Source: Brevibacterium casei CIP 102111 (lineage in GTDB: Bacteria > Actinomycetota > Actinomycetes > Actinomycetales > Brevibacteriaceae). From it: 64,000 nucleotides of DNA. The notes below the pieces were generated by a model. That model searched no databases. It was not told where the DNA came from and saw only the letters and a list, made by a program, of their open reading frames with translations. This document shows positions 24,106 through 34,544 of the stretch, piece after piece. The stretch lies in contig NZ_FXZC01000002.1 of NCBI RefSeq assembly GCF_900169275.1, positions 62,001 to 126,000 on the forward strand. The letters run 5' to 3'. Numbering within the stretch: position 1 is the first letter of the stretch; each line of letters opens with the position of its first letter. A program made the translations under genes and the position numbers.

Positions 24106-25068
24106 ATGAACGCACAGCATGTGCCAGTGCTCCTCGAGCGCGTGGTCGAGCTCCTCGGCGTCGGCGTCGCCGCCGCCCGCGACCAGGGGCGCACCCCCGT
24201 CATCGTCGACGGCACCCTGGGCATGGGCGGCCACGCCGAGGCGGTGCTCCGGGCCTTCCCCGACGTCCACCTCGTCGGCATCGACCGCGACCTCGAGGCC
24301 ATCGCCATCGCGACGAAGCGGCTGGCCCCCTTCGCCGAGCGCACCGACATCGTCCACGCCGTCGACGACGAACTGCCGCGCGTCCTCGCCGACCTCGGCA
24401 TCGAGGCGATCAGCGGCATCCTCCTCGACCTCGGCGTCTCCTCCCTCCAGCTCGACGAGGACGACCGCGGCTTCTCCTACTCCCGTCCCGCCCCGCTGGA
24501 CATGCGCATGGACCAGAGCCGGGGGAGGACCGCCGCCGAGGTGCTCGCGACCTATCCCGAAGCCGAACTGCGGCGCATCCTGCGCGAGTACGGCGAGGAG
24601 AAGATGGCCGGGAAGATCGCGAAGATCATCGTCACCGACCGTGAGACGACCCCGTGGGAGACCTCCGATCAGCTCGCGGCGATGCTCGCCCGCGTCCTGC
24701 CCGAGGGCAAGAAGCGCTCCCACCCGGCGAAGCGGACGTTCCAGGCGCTGCGGATCGAGGTCAATGACGAACTCGGCGTGCTCCGCACTGCCCTGCCGGC
24801 CGCGCTGGAAGCGCTCCACGTCGGGGGAGTGGCCGTCATCGAGTCCTATCAGTCGCTCGAGGACACGATCGTCAAGCGGATCTTCCGAGCCGGCACCGTC
24901 AGCCAGGCGCCGCCGGACCTGCCCGTTGTGCCCGAGCACCTGCAGCCGTGGCTGCGCGAGATCGTGCGCGGAGCCGAAGTCGCCGACGACGAGGAAGCCG
25001 AGACCAACCCTCGCGCGAAGAGCGTGAGGCTGCGCGCCGTTGTCAAGATCAGGGAGGACCAGCAGTGA
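24106..25068 (+). CDS. rsmH: 16S rRNA (cytosine(1402)-N(4))-methyltransferase
   Basis: 320 residues. It uses S-adenosylmethionine to methylate C1402 of 16S rRNA. Signatures seen: HVPVLLERVVELL, VDGTLGMGGHAEAVL, GIDRDLEA, LLDLGVSSLQLDEDDRGFSY, PLDMRMDQ and THPAKRTFQALRIEVN-type SHPAKRTFQALRIEV. The ATG at 24106 has AAGGA seven bases upstream; a longer frame from 23965 lacks family similarity. The stop overlaps the GTG of ftsL. Confidence 0.95.
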   Translation: MNAQHVPVLLERVVELLGVGVAAARDQGRTPVIVDGTLGMGGHAEAVLRAFPDVHLVGIDRDLEAIAIATKRLAPFAERTDIVHAVDDELPRVLADLGIEAISGILLDLGVSSLQLDEDDRGFSYSRPAPLDMRMDQSRGRTAAEVLATYPEAELRRILREYGEEKMAGKIAKIIVTDRETTPWETSDQLAAMLARVLPEGKKRSHPAKRTFQALRIEVNDELGVLRTALPAALEALHVGGVAVIESYQSLEDTIVKRIFRAGTVSQAPPDLPVVPEHLQPWLREIVRGAEVADDEEAETNPRAKSVRLRAVVKIREDQQ

Positions 25069-25610
25069 GCCACGCACACGCCGTCGCCGGAGCACCTCAG
25101 CGCCGCAGGCAGGAGACCCCCGCATCGTCTCCGCGGCTGCGCCTGCTCAAGTTCGAGCTGCCGAAGTCGAAGCTGCCCTTCTCGCTGCTCTGCATCGGGA
25201 TTCTCGTCGCCACCCTCGTCGCCGTCCTCCTCCTCAACATCTTCATCTCGAACACCTCGTATGAGATCGAGCGGCTGGGAGCGGAGAAGGAGAAACTCGC
25301 CGAGGAGAAGGACCGCCTCGTCGAGGACAACTCCTACCGCGAGTCCCCGCAGAACATCGCCAAGGCCGCCGAGGAGCTCGGCCTCGTCCGCGACACCTCC
25401 CCGGAGTTCCTCGACGCGAAGACGGGCAAGGTCATCGACGCCCCGCCGATCGACGAGTCCGGTGAGAAGAAGCCGACAGTCGTCCCCGGCCCGCGCGCCG
25501 ATACCAGGGAGGACCTCCGACCCAATCTACGATCGGATGAGAAGCTTCCCGTCGTCGGCGGAAGCCCGGGCAAGGACATCGCACCCCCCGCACAGAAGTC
25601 CCCGAACTGA
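25065..25610 (+). CDS. ftsL: Cell division protein FtsL
   Basis: A 181-residue bitopic membrane protein. A basic cytoplasmic start is followed by one transmembrane helix at about 38-62 and a periplasm-facing coiled coil (EIERLGAEKEKLAEEKDRLVEDN), then PQNIAKAAEELGLV and a Pro-rich tail. FtsL links FtsQ to FtsW-FtsI in the divisome. Identified by place and topology, since the family diverges in sequence. The GTG overlaps the rsmH stop and has GGGAGG upstream. Confidence 0.85.
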   Translation: MSHAHAVAGAPQRRRQETPASSPRLRLLKFELPKSKLPFSLLCIGILVATLVAVLLLNIFISNTSYEIERLGAEKEKLAEEKDRLVEDNSYRESPQNIAKAAEELGLVRDTSPEFLDAKTGKVIDAPPIDESGEKKPTVVPGPRADTREDLRPNLRSDEKLPVVGGSPGKDIAPPAQKSPN

Positions 25611-25692
25611 TCCTCGCCCGCTCGGGGCGGGGGAGCCCCGCAGCCGGGCCGGCGCCCGGAGACAGAGACGAGCCACGAGGTAAGGACGAGGC

Positions 25693-27456
25693 ATGGCCCC
25701 ACGAGCGCGCAAGGCGAAGGCACCCAACCTGCGCCGTCGGATCGCCGTCGTCGCGATCCTCTCCGTGATCGTCCTCGTCGTCACCGGCGTCCGCCTCGTC
25801 TCCATCCAGGGCATGGACTCGATGAAGCTCGCGGAGAAGGCACTGGCCAACCGCCTCGTCACCCGCACCCTGCCCGCCGACCGGGGACAGATCGTCGCCG
25901 CCGACGGCACGGTGCTCGCCGACAGCGTCTCCCGCTATCAGCTCGTCGTCGACCAGAAGAACGTCGCCCAGTACAAACGGGACGGCAAGCTGCTCGGAGC
26001 GTGGGGGGCCGCCGAGGCGCTCGCCGGACCGCTCAACACCGACCCGGGCCTGCTCTACCCCGAACTCGTCGGCGACAAGCGGTGGAACCCGGTGGCCAAG
26101 GGCCTGACCTCGGAGACCTGGCGGGAGATCGAGGCCCTTGACATCCTCGGCATCTCCGCCGAGGAGTACGCGGTCCGCTCCTATCCCTCCGGCGGGGTCG
26201 CCGGCAACCTCGTCGGCTTCCTCAGCTCCGACGGCCAGGCCCAGGCCGGACTCGAACTCGCCTACGACGAGCAGCTCTCGGGTCGTGACGGGCAGCAGCA
26301 GTACGAACGCGGCGCGCGCGGGGACATCATCCCGCTCGGCGACAACAACATCCGCGCGGCCAAGGACGGCGACGGCATCCGCACGACGATCAACCCGCCC
26401 GTCCAGTACTACGCGCAGCAGGCGATCGCCGAACAGGTGAAGAAGCACAAGGCCGAGTCGGGATCGGTCGTCATCAAGGAGATCAAGACCGGCAAGATCC
26501 TCACCGCCGCCGATGCCCCGAGCGTCGACCCGAACAATCCGGGCAAGGTCGACGGCACCGACCGCGGGTCGCGCATCTTCACCGACGTCTTCGAGCCCGG
26601 GTCGACGGCGAAGATGGTCACCGCCGCAGCGCTGCTCGACCAGGGTCTCGTCACCCCCGACCAGGAGTTCACGGTCCCCGACACGTGGAAGGCACCCAAC
26701 GGCGAGGAGTTCCGCGACTCCTCACCCCACCCCGACCAGAAGCTCACGTTCGCCGGCATCCTCGCCGAATCCTCGAACACCGGAACGATCCTCGCCGGTC
26801 AGGCGCTCACCGAGGCGCAGCGGTACGAGTACATGAAGCGCTTCGGCTTCGGATCGGCGTCGGGCATCGGCTTCCCCGCCGAGACCGGCGGCATCCTCCA
26901 CCCCTATCAGGACTGGGACGGGCGGACGAAGTACACGGTGATGTTCGGACAGGGCATGGCGGCGAACGCGATCCAGACCACCGACGTCATCGCGACGATC
27001 GCCAACGGAGGAGTCGACGTGCCCTCCCGCCTCGTCGACGGCACGATCTCCCCATCGGGCAGGACGATCCCTCTCCCCGCCGACGAACCGAGACGGGTGG
27101 TCAGTGAGAAGGCCGCCGACCAGACGCTGGCGATGCTCGAGGGCGTCGTCGCCGAGGGCACCGGACAGTCCGCGCAGGTCTCCGGCTACCGCGTCGCCGG
27201 CAAGACGGGCACCGCGCAGGCCCCGTCCGCCGAAGGCGGCGGCTACGACGGCTACACCGCGTCCTTCGTCGGAGTCATCCCCGCCGAGGACCCCCAGTTC
27301 GCGATCTCCGTGACGTTGCAGCGCCCGCGGAAGGGCTACTACGGTGGTACCGCCGCCGCGCCCGTGTTCTCCGATGTCGCCGGCTTCGTGATGCGGCACT
27401 ACAAGATCCCCCCGTCGTCGACGGACCCGAACCTGCCTGCTCGAGAATGGAAATGA
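25693..27456 (+). CDS. ftsI: Division-specific peptidoglycan transpeptidase FtsI (PBP3-type)
   Basis: 587 residues, class B penicillin-binding protein. A cytoplasmic basic tail and transmembrane helix (about 16-38) precede the dimerisation domain (RTLPADRGQIVAADG) and the transpeptidase domain with S304-T-A-K307, S360-S-N362 and K504-T-G506. It cross-links septal peptidoglycan with FtsW. The ATG has AGGTAAGGA upstream. The final codons overlap the start of murE by several bases. Confidence 0.95.
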   Translation: MAPRARKAKAPNLRRRIAVVAILSVIVLVVTGVRLVSIQGMDSMKLAEKALANRLVTRTLPADRGQIVAADGTVLADSVSRYQLVVDQKNVAQYKRDGKLLGAWGAAEALAGPLNTDPGLLYPELVGDKRWNPVAKGLTSETWREIEALDILGISAEEYAVRSYPSGGVAGNLVGFLSSDGQAQAGLELAYDEQLSGRDGQQQYERGARGDIIPLGDNNIRAAKDGDGIRTTINPPVQYYAQQAIAEQVKKHKAESGSVVIKEIKTGKILTAADAPSVDPNNPGKVDGTDRGSRIFTDVFEPGSTAKMVTAAALLDQGLVTPDQEFTVPDTWKAPNGEEFRDSSPHPDQKLTFAGILAESSNTGTILAGQALTEAQRYEYMKRFGFGSASGIGFPAETGGILHPYQDWDGRTKYTVMFGQGMAANAIQTTDVIATIANGGVDVPSRLVDGTISPSGRTIPLPADEPRRVVSEKAADQTLAMLEGVVAEGTGQSAQVSGYRVAGKTGTAQAPSAEGGGYDGYTASFVGVIPAEDPQFAISVTLQRPRKGYYGGTAAAPVFSDVAGFVMRHYKIPPSSTDPNLPAREWK

Positions 27457-28994
27457 TGCGCATCTCCCAGCTGCTCCCCGCGGCCCCCGGCACGATCCAC
27501 GGAGACCCCGACCGTGAGGTCTCGGGCGTCTCCCACGACTCGCGCACGGTCGCCCCGGGGCAGCTCTACGCCGCCCTGCCGGGGTCGAACGTCCACGGCG
27601 CCCGCTTCGCCCCCGACCTCATCGCCGCAGGCGTGAGCGCGATCCTCACCGATCCGGTCGGCTGGCGGCTCATCGCCGAGGCGGTCGACCCGGACGCCCT
27701 CGCCGCGGTCACCGGCCTCGTCGTCGACGACCCCCGGGCCGTGCTCGGCTTCGTCTCCGCCGCCGTCTACGGCACCGACGTCCGCCCCGAGCTCCTCGGC
27801 GTCACCGGGACCAACGGGAAGACGACGACGACCTACCTGCTCGCGGGCATGCTCGAGGCCCTCGGGCGGCGCACCGGCGTCATCGGCACCGTGGCGACCC
27901 TCATCGACGGCACCGCCGTGCCGGCCGTGCGCACCACTCCCGAGGCACCTGAGCTCCACGCCCTGTTCGCGAAGATGCGCGCCGCCGACGTCGACACGTG
28001 CGCGATGGAGGTCTCCTCGCACGCGCTGAGCCAGCACCGCGTCGACGGCGCCCACTTCGCCGTCGCCGGGTTCACGAACCTCTCCCAGGACCACCTCGAC
28101 TTCCACCATTCGATGGACGAGTACTTCGCGGCCAAGGCCGCGCTCTTCACCCGCGCTTTCGCCGACCGGGCCGTCATCGTCATCGAGGACGAATGGGGCG
28201 AGCGGATGGCCGCGGCCGCGCAGATCCCCGTGACCACCCTCGGCCGCGACGACCGCAGCCGGCTGCGGATCGACCACACACCCGGCGAATCCGACTTCAG
28301 CCTCCGCCTCGGCGAGGGAGAGACCATTCCGCTGCGCTCACCGCTGCCGGGGGACTTCAACGTCACGAACACCGCACTCGCGGCCGCGATGCTCGTCGAA
28401 TCCGGGATCCCGGCGACCGAGCTGAGCGCGATCGGGCGGACGTTCACCGCCGCCGTCCCCGGACGCATGGAGGTCATCGGCATCGCCGAGGACGCAGCGC
28501 ACGAGCTTCCGCGGGCGATCGTCGACTACTCCCACACGCCCGATGCGATCGCGAAGGCCCTCGCCTCGCTCGACGCCGACAGCGACGAGCTCGTCATCGT
28601 CGTCGGCGCCGGCGGCGATCGCGACCCCGGCAAGCGCCACGGAATGGGTGCGGCCGCGGCACGCGGGGCCGATGTGATCGTTCTCACCGACGACAACCCG
28701 CGCAGCGAGGACCCCGCGGCCATCCGGGCCGCCGTCAGGGCGGGAATCGATGCCGAGATCGCTGCGGGAGGCGCGCGTGTGAAGAAGGTCATCGAAATCG
28801 GCGATCGCGGCGAGGCCATCGACAAGGCGATCGCCTCCGCGAGCCCCGCGACCACAGTGCTCATCGCGGGCAAGGGCCATGAGACGGGCCAGTCGGCGGG
28901 CGGCGTCGTCACCGAATTCGACGACCGCTCGAGGACACGCTCAGCGCTGACCGCGCGACTCGGGCGCCCCGAAACAGGTAAAGTTCACAGTTGA
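27447..28994 (+). CDS. murE: UDP-MurNAc-tripeptide synthetase MurE (meso-DAP type)
   Basis: About 515 residues. It adds the third amino acid to UDP-MurNAc-L-Ala-D-Glu. The ATP loop is [13 protein letters not shown], with conserved MEVSSHAL, NLSQDHLDFH and KGHETGQ. The motif DNPR in TDDNPRSEDP is the meso-diaminopimelate recognition motif, so meso-DAP peptidoglycan is predicted. Three in-frame ATGs (27447, 27453, 27456) overlap the ftsI stop; the exact start is uncertain. Confidence 0.95.
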   Translation: MEMMRISQLLPAAPGTIHGDPDREVSGVSHDSRTVAPGQLYAALPGSNVHGARFAPDLIAAGVSAILTDPVGWRLIAEAVDPDALAAVTGLVVDDPRAVLGFVSAAVYGTDVRPELLGVTGTNGKTTTTYLLAGMLEALGRRTGVIGTVATLIDGTAVPAVRTTPEAPELHALFAKMRAADVDTCAMEVSSHALSQHRVDGAHFAVAGFTNLSQDHLDFHHSMDEYFAAKAALFTRAFADRAVIVIEDEWGERMAAAAQIPVTTLGRDDRSRLRIDHTPGESDFSLRLGEGETIPLRSPLPGDFNVTNTALAAAMLVESGIPATELSAIGRTFTAAVPGRMEVIGIAEDAAHELPRAIVDYSHTPDAIAKALASLDADSDELVIVVGAGGDRDPGKRHGMGAAAARGADVIVLTDDNPRSEDPAAIRAAVRAGIDAEIAAGGARVKKVIEIGDRGEAIDKAIASASPATTVLIAGKGHETGQSAGGVVTEFDDRSRTRSALTARLGRPETGKVHS

Positions 28995-28995
28995 T

Positions 28996-30462
28996 ATGAA
29001 GCGACTGAGTGCAGCCGAGATCGCAACCGCCGTCAACGGCGAGTTGTACGGCATCGACCCCGAATCCCTGTTGAGCGCCGGAGTCGTCACCGACTCCCGC
29101 GAAGTCGGCCCCGGTGACATCTACGTCGCCCGCCGCGGAGAGAACTTCGACGGCATCGAGTTCGCCGCCGCCGCCGTGGAGGCCGGTGCCGCGCTCGTCA
29201 TCGGCGAATCCGTCCCCACCGTCGACGACAGCCCGTTGCCGACGGTCCTCGTCGCCGACGCCACCGAGGCGCTCGGGCAGCTCGCCCGCCGCAGCGTCGA
29301 AGCGCTGCGTGAGACCGGGGAGCTGCGCGTCATCGCCATCACCGGCTCGGTCGGCAAGACCACCGTCAAGGACCTCACCGCCGATCTCCTCGCCGGTGCC
29401 GGCCCGACGGTGTGGCCCCCGAACTCGTACAACAACGAGGTCGGCGTCCCGCTCACCGCGTTGCGCGCCGACGAGGAGACGCAGTTCCTCGTCCTCGAGA
29501 TGGGCGCTCGCTCGATCGGCAACCTCGCCTACCTCACGAGCCTCATCCGGCCCGACATCGCCGTCGAACTCGCCGTGGGCACCGCCCACTCGGGCGTGTT
29601 CGGCTCGATCGACAACACGGCCCGGGCGAAGGCCGAACTCGTCGAATCGCTCGTCGCGGGCTCGACGGCGGTGCTCAACGCCGACGACTCCCGCGTCGCG
29701 GCGATGCGCGAGGTGCTCGCCGCAGACGTCGAAACGCTGTGGTTCTCCCAGCGGGAATCCCTGCCCGAATGGGTCGGTGCCGACGACCGCATCGTCCGCG
29801 CGACCGGGATCTCCACCGACTCCTCCGGCCACCCCTCGTTCGCCCTCCATCTGCCCGGCGAGGAGCCGCAGGAGGTGCGTCTCGCGCTCGTCGGCGAGCA
29901 CCACGTCGGCAACGCCCTGGCCGCGGCCGCCGTGGCCTTCGCCTGCGGAGTCGGGGTGAAGTCGATCGTCACCACGCTCGCGACCTCCTCGGCGGCGAGC
30001 CGCTGGCGGATGGAGCTCATCGACTCGCCTTCGGGCGTGACCGTGCTCAACGACGCCTACAACGCCAACCCGGAGTCGATGCGCGCCTCGCTCAAGACGC
30101 TCGCGGCGATGGGCCGCGGCGACGAGGACAGCCGCCCCCGCCGGACCTTCGCCGTGCTCGGCGAGATGCTCGAACTCGGCGACGAGAGCGTGTCCGCGCA
30201 CTCCGACATCGGCGAACTCGTCGTCCGGCTCAACATCACCCGCACCATCGTCGTCGGCGAGGGGGCGAAGCCGATCTTCAACGCCGCCAACCTCGAAGGC
30301 TCGTGGGGCAACGAGGCGACCTGGGTCGCCACCGTCGCCGAGGCCAAGGACCTGCTCGGCGCCGAACTCGCCCCTGGTGACATCGTCCTGTTCAAGTCCT
30401 CCCGCGACGCCGGTCTGCGGTACCTCGGGGACGACATCGCCGGCGTCTCGGGGGCCCAATGA
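28996..30462 (+). CDS. murF: UDP-MurNAc-tripeptide-D-alanyl-D-alanine ligase MurF
   Basis: 488 residues. It adds D-Ala-D-Ala to complete the UDP-MurNAc-pentapeptide. It shows [13 protein letters not shown], the P-loop [31 protein letters not shown], and [13 protein letters not shown] with the Mur ligase C-terminal domain. It starts one base after the murE stop, with only a weak ribosome site. Its end overlaps mraY by four bases (ATGA). Confidence 0.95.
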   Translation: MKRLSAAEIATAVNGELYGIDPESLLSAGVVTDSREVGPGDIYVARRGENFDGIEFAAAAVEAGAALVIGESVPTVDDSPLPTVLVADATEALGQLARRSVEALRETGELRVIAITGSVGKTTVKDLTADLLAGAGPTVWPPNSYNNEVGVPLTALRADEETQFLVLEMGARSIGNLAYLTSLIRPDIAVELAVGTAHSGVFGSIDNTARAKAELVESLVAGSTAVLNADDSRVAAMREVLAADVETLWFSQRESLPEWVGADDRIVRATGISTDSSGHPSFALHLPGEEPQEVRLALVGEHHVGNALAAAAVAFACGVGVKSIVTTLATSSAASRWRMELIDSPSGVTVLNDAYNANPESMRASLKTLAAMGRGDEDSRPRRTFAVLGEMLELGDESVSAHSDIGELVVRLNITRTIVVGEGAKPIFNAANLEGSWGNEATWVATVAEAKDLLGAELAPGDIVLFKSSRDAGLRYLGDDIAGVSGAQ

Positions 30463-31550
30463 TCGCGGTTCTGCTCGCAGCCTGTGTCAGCCTCTTCCTC
30501 GCGCTCGTCGGCACCCCGCTGTTCATCCGGGTCCTCGTCAAGCGCGGCTACGGGCAGTTCGTCCGCGATGACGGTCCGACCACGCATGCGACGAAGCGCG
30601 GCACCCCGACGATGGGCGGCGTCGTCATCATCGGCGCCGCGATCATCGCCTACCTGCTCGGCCACCTCCTCACCGGCTCGGTGCCCACCGCCTCGGGACT
30701 CCTCGTCCTCTGGCTCGCCGCGGGCCTCGGCGTCGTCGGCTTCCTCGACGACTTCATCAAGATCAAGAAGCAGCGCTCGCTCGGTCTGCGGCCGGTGCCG
30801 AAGCTGCTCGGGCAGGCCTTCGTCGGCATCTCCTTCGCCGTCCTCGCCCTCCAGTTCCCCAACGCCTTCGAAGAGACCCCGGCGTCGACGAAGATCTCCT
30901 TCATCCGCGACACCAACCTCGACCTCGCCTTCGCCGGCGGCGTCCTCGGCCTCATCCTCTTCGTCATCTGGGCGAACCTCATCGTCACGGCCGTCTCGAA
31001 CGCCGTCAACCTCACCGACGGACTCGACGGTCTCGCCGCGGGCGCCTCGGCGGTCGTCTTCGCCGCCTACGTCGTCATCGGCACGTGGCAGTCGACGCAG
31101 AACTGCAACCTCATGTCCGAGGCGACGAACGCGTGCTACTACATGCGCGACCCCCGCGACCTCGCGATGGTCGCCGGCGCCATGGCCGCCGCGTGCTTCG
31201 GCTTCCTGTGGTGGAACACCTCACCGGCGAAGATCTTCATGGGCGACACCGGATCGCTGGCGATCGGCGGCGCGATCGCGGGTCTGGCGATCATGTCGCG
31301 CACCGAGCTGCTCCTCCTCGTCATCGGCGGACTCTTCGTCATCATCACGCTCTCGGTGATCATCCAGGTCGCCTCGTTCAAGACGACAGGCAAGCGCGTC
31401 TTCCGGATGGCCCCGCTGCAGCACCACTTCGAACTCAAGGGCTGGGCCGAGGTGACGATCGTCGTCCGCTTCTGGATCATCGCCGCACTCTTCGTCATCG
31501 CCGGCATCTGCCTCTTCTACGCCGAATGGGTCGCCCGCGTTGGCCACTGA
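30459..31550 (+). CDS. mraY: Phospho-MurNAc-pentapeptide translocase MraY
   Basis: 363 residues with ten predicted transmembrane segments. It transfers phospho-MurNAc-pentapeptide to undecaprenyl phosphate, making lipid I. Conserved stretches: [19 protein letters not shown] with the catalytic Asp pair, [27 protein letters not shown] and [14 protein letters not shown]. It overlaps murF by four bases and murD by 11 bases. Confidence 0.95.
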   Translation: MIAVLLAACVSLFLALVGTPLFIRVLVKRGYGQFVRDDGPTTHATKRGTPTMGGVVIIGAAIIAYLLGHLLTGSVPTASGLLVLWLAAGLGVVGFLDDFIKIKKQRSLGLRPVPKLLGQAFVGISFAVLALQFPNAFEETPASTKISFIRDTNLDLAFAGGVLGLILFVIWANLIVTAVSNAVNLTDGLDGLAAGASAVVFAAYVVIGTWQSTQNCNLMSEATNACYYMRDPRDLAMVAGAMAAACFGFLWWNTSPAKIFMGDTGSLAIGGAIAGLAIMSRTELLLLVIGGLFVIITLSVIIQVASFKTTGKRVFRMAPLQHHFELKGWAEVTIVVRFWIIAALFVIAGICLFYAEWVARVGH

Positions 31551-33087
31551 CCCCGACCTGAACTATCCGCTCGCCGACCGGGTCCCCGCGGCCCTGTCCG
31601 GACCGAGTTCGTCCCTGGCCGGACTGCGGATCCTCGTCACCGGACTCGGCGTCACCGGCTTCCCCGCCGCCGTCCACCTCGGCGAACGCGGTGCCGAGGT
31701 CGTCGTCATCGACGGCGACACGACCCGCGACCTCAGCGAGAAGACCGGGATCCTCGAGGTCTTCGACGTCGACATCCGACGCGGACCGGCGGCAGTGGCG
31801 GACCTGCCCGAGGGACGGTTCGACCTCGTCGTCACCTCACCGGGCTGGAAGCCCGAGCAGCCCGTGCTCGCCGCGGCGATCGCCGCAGGGATCCCCGTCA
31901 TCGGTGAGGTCGAGCTCGCCTGGCGCATCCGCGGGACCAACGACGCGAAATGGCTCGCGATCACCGGCACGAACGGCAAGACGACCACGACGACGATGCT
32001 CGAATCGATGCTGCTCGCCGCCGGGCTGCGCGCCCGGGCCTGCGGCAACATCGGCACGCCGCTGCTCGAAGCCGTCCTCGAACCCGGACTCGAGGTGCTC
32101 GCGATCGAACTCTCGAGCTTCCAGCTCCACTGGGAGTTCTCGATGTCGGCGACCTCCGCCGTCGTCCTCAACCTCGCCCCCGACCACATCGACTGGCACG
32201 GCAGCGCCGAGGCGTACGCCGCCGACAAGGCGAAGATCTACCACGACGTGTCCACCGCGTGCGTCTACAACGTCGCCGACGAGGCGACCCTGCGCATGGT
32301 CGAGGACGCCGACGTCGTCGCCGGGGCCCGGGCGATCGGCTTCACCACGGAGATCCCCCGCGCCGGTGAGCTCGGCGTCGTCGACGAGCGCCTCGTCGAC
32401 CGGGCCTTCATCCCGCAGCGCTACACCGCCGCGGCCGAACTCGCCTCGCTCAGCGACGTCGCGCAGGCCGCCGGCACCCCGGGCAGACGACCCGCCGATC
32501 ACCAGATCGCCAACGCCCTGGCCGCAGCGGCCCTTGCCCGCAGCATCGACGTGCCCGGTCAGGCGATCGCGCAGGGGCTGCGCGATCACGCCCCGGGCGC
32601 CCACCGGATGGTCACCGTCGCGGAGGCCGACGGGGTGAGCTGGGTCGACGACTCGAAGGCGACGAACACCCACGCCGCCGACGCCTCGCTGTCCAGCCTC
32701 GAGTCGATCGTCTGGATCGCCGGCGGCCTGCCGAAGGGCGCCGACTTCACCGATCTGCTCTCCCGGCACGGCCAGCGGCTCAAGTCTCTCGTCCTCATCG
32801 GCGCCGACGACACCGCGCTGCGCCAGGCGGCGATCGCGGCGGTCCCCGACCTCGAGATCGTGCGCATCGACCCGAATCTCGCCGACGACCCGAACGATCC
32901 CACCGTCGCCCCCCGTGAGCGGGGAGCTGCGGTCATGGACGCCGCGGTCGCCGCGGCAGTCGACATCGCCTCGGCCGGGGACACCGTGCTCCTCGCCCCG
33001 GCCGCCGCGAGCATGGACCAGTTCCTCGACTACACCACCCGGGGCGACCTCTTCGCCCGCGCCGTCCACGCCCGCACGGAGGCCTGA
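31540..33087 (+). CDS. murD: UDP-MurNAc-L-alanine-D-glutamate ligase MurD
   Basis: 515 residues. It adds D-Glu to UDP-MurNAc-L-Ala. The N-terminal Rossmann part has [19 protein letters not shown], and the ATPase part has [37 protein letters not shown] and [22 protein letters not shown] follows. Start: a TTG at 31540 inside the end of mraY is the only candidate that keeps the full N-terminal domain; no strong ribosome site is visible, in line with coupling. Confidence 0.92.
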   Translation: MATDPDLNYPLADRVPAALSGPSSSLAGLRILVTGLGVTGFPAAVHLGERGAEVVVIDGDTTRDLSEKTGILEVFDVDIRRGPAAVADLPEGRFDLVVTSPGWKPEQPVLAAAIAAGIPVIGEVELAWRIRGTNDAKWLAITGTNGKTTTTTMLESMLLAAGLRARACGNIGTPLLEAVLEPGLEVLAIELSSFQLHWEFSMSATSAVVLNLAPDHIDWHGSAEAYAADKAKIYHDVSTACVYNVADEATLRMVEDADVVAGARAIGFTTEIPRAGELGVVDERLVDRAFIPQRYTAAAELASLSDVAQAAGTPGRRPADHQIANALAAAALARSIDVPGQAIAQGLRDHAPGAHRMVTVAEADGVSWVDDSKATNTHAADASLSSLESIVWIAGGLPKGADFTDLLSRHGQRLKSLVLIGADDTALRQAAIAAVPDLEIVRIDPNLADDPNDPTVAPRERGAAVMDAAVAAAVDIASAGDTVLLAPAAASMDQFLDYTTRGDLFARAVHARTEA

Positions 33088-33088
33088 C

Positions 33089-34543
33089 ATGGGACGGCAG
33101 AGCACCGCGAAACCGGGAGCACGCCGACCGACGAGCTCCGCGGCAGCGCCCGCGAAGGCGAAGCCGGCGAAGACAGCGAAGCCGGCGAAGACAGCGAAGA
33201 CAGCGAAACCGAAGTCCGCGAAACCGAAGCGCACGAAGCCGGCGACCGCCTCGGCGAGGACCGCTTCGGCGACAGCGACGGCGGGCCGGACTCGCAGGCC
33301 CTTCCCCGGTCGCGGACTGCTGCGGGCGATCGGCGCCGAGTACTCCCGGGTGTCGGCCCACCCGCTCACGACCTACTACATCATCCTCATCTCCGTCGTC
33401 GCCCTCACCTGCCTCGGCCTCGTCATGGTGCTCTCGGCGTCCTCGATCACCTCGTACGACGGGGGAGAGGGCTCCTCGTTCGCCTACTTCAACAAGCAGG
33501 CGGGCTTCGCCGGCGTCGGCTTCGCGCTCCTCATCGCCGCCTCCTTCGTCCCACTGACCATGTGGAAGCGCCTGGCGTGGTGGGCGATGGGCCTCGGTGT
33601 TCTCATGCAGGCCGCCGTCTTCGTCCCCGGGCTCGGCAAGGCGACGAAGGGCAATGCGAACTGGATCCAGATCGGCGGCTTCCAGCTCCAGCCCTCGGAG
33701 TTCCTCAAGATCGCCCTCGCGGTGTGGCTCGGCTGCGTGCTCGCGAACAAGTTCGGGAAGATGACGACGTTCAGCCATGCGATGATCCCCGTCGTGCCCG
33801 GCATCGCCGCCGCTGTCGGCCTCGTCGTCGCGGGCAACGACCTGGGCACCGCGCTCGTCCTCATGGCGATGGCCCTGGCCTGCCTCTTCATCGGCGCCTT
33901 CCCCGGGAAGTACTTCGCCCTGCTCGCCCTTGGACTCGGCGCCGTCACCGCCTTCTTCGTCTTCAGCAGCGAGAACCGTCTCAACCGGCTGACCACGGTG
34001 ATCACCGGTCACTCCGACCAGTCGGCGATCGACGTCACCGGTCAGGCCTGGCAGTCCAACCACGGACTCTTCTCCCTGGCCTCGGGAGGATGGTTCGGCG
34101 TCGGGCTCGGAGCGAGTCGCGAGAAGTGGTCGTGGCTGCCCGAGGCACACAACGACTTCATCTTCGCCATCATCGGCGAGGAGCTCGGTCTGGCCGGAAC
34201 GCTCGCCGTCATCCTCGTCTTCGCGATGCTCGCCTTCGGACTCATCCGGGTGATGGTGCGCTCGACGAGCCTGTTCGTCACGATCACCACCGCGGGCCTC
34301 TTCGCATGGCTCATCGGCCAGGCGGCCATCAACATCGGCGTCGTCGCCGGCCTCCTGCCCGTCATCGGCCTCCCGCTGCCCTTCGTCTCCTACGGCGGAT
34401 CGTCGATCATCGCCTCCCTGCTCGCCGTCGGCGTCCTCCTCTCCTTCGCCCGCACCGAAGAGGGAGCCGCCGAGGCGATCCGTGCCCACAAGGACCGTGT
34501 GCGGTCCTCCTTCGGCGTACTCGCGAAGAAAGTGAGGAAATGA
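33089..34543 (+). CDS. ftsW: Septal peptidoglycan polymerase FtsW, with Lys/Ala/Pro-rich N-terminal extension
   Basis: 484 residues. Residues 75-465 form the ten-helix SEDS core: GLVMVLSASSI, GNANWIQIGGFQLQPSEFLKIAL, WLPEAHNDFIFAIIGEELG and PLPFVSYGGSSI. It polymerises glycan strands with FtsI. The first 72 residues are a highly basic, low-complexity cytoplasmic tail with PAKTAK repeats (nt about 33160-33225). The ATG at 33089 has GGAGG and follows the murD stop by one base. Confidence 0.93.
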   Translation: MGRQSTAKPGARRPTSSAAAPAKAKPAKTAKPAKTAKTAKPKSAKPKRTKPATASARTASATATAGRTRRPFPGRGLLRAIGAEYSRVSAHPLTTYYIILISVVALTCLGLVMVLSASSITSYDGGEGSSFAYFNKQAGFAGVGFALLIAASFVPLTMWKRLAWWAMGLGVLMQAAVFVPGLGKATKGNANWIQIGGFQLQPSEFLKIALAVWLGCVLANKFGKMTTFSHAMIPVVPGIAAAVGLVVAGNDLGTALVLMAMALACLFIGAFPGKYFALLALGLGAVTAFFVFSSENRLNRLTTVITGHSDQSAIDVTGQAWQSNHGLFSLASGGWFGVGLGASREKWSWLPEAHNDFIFAIIGEELGLAGTLAVILVFAMLAFGLIRVMVRSTSLFVTITTAGLFAWLIGQAAINIGVVAGLLPVIGLPLPFVSYGGSSIIASLLAVGVLLSFARTEEGAAEAIRAHKDRVRSSFGVLAKKVRK

Positions 34544-34544
34544 C

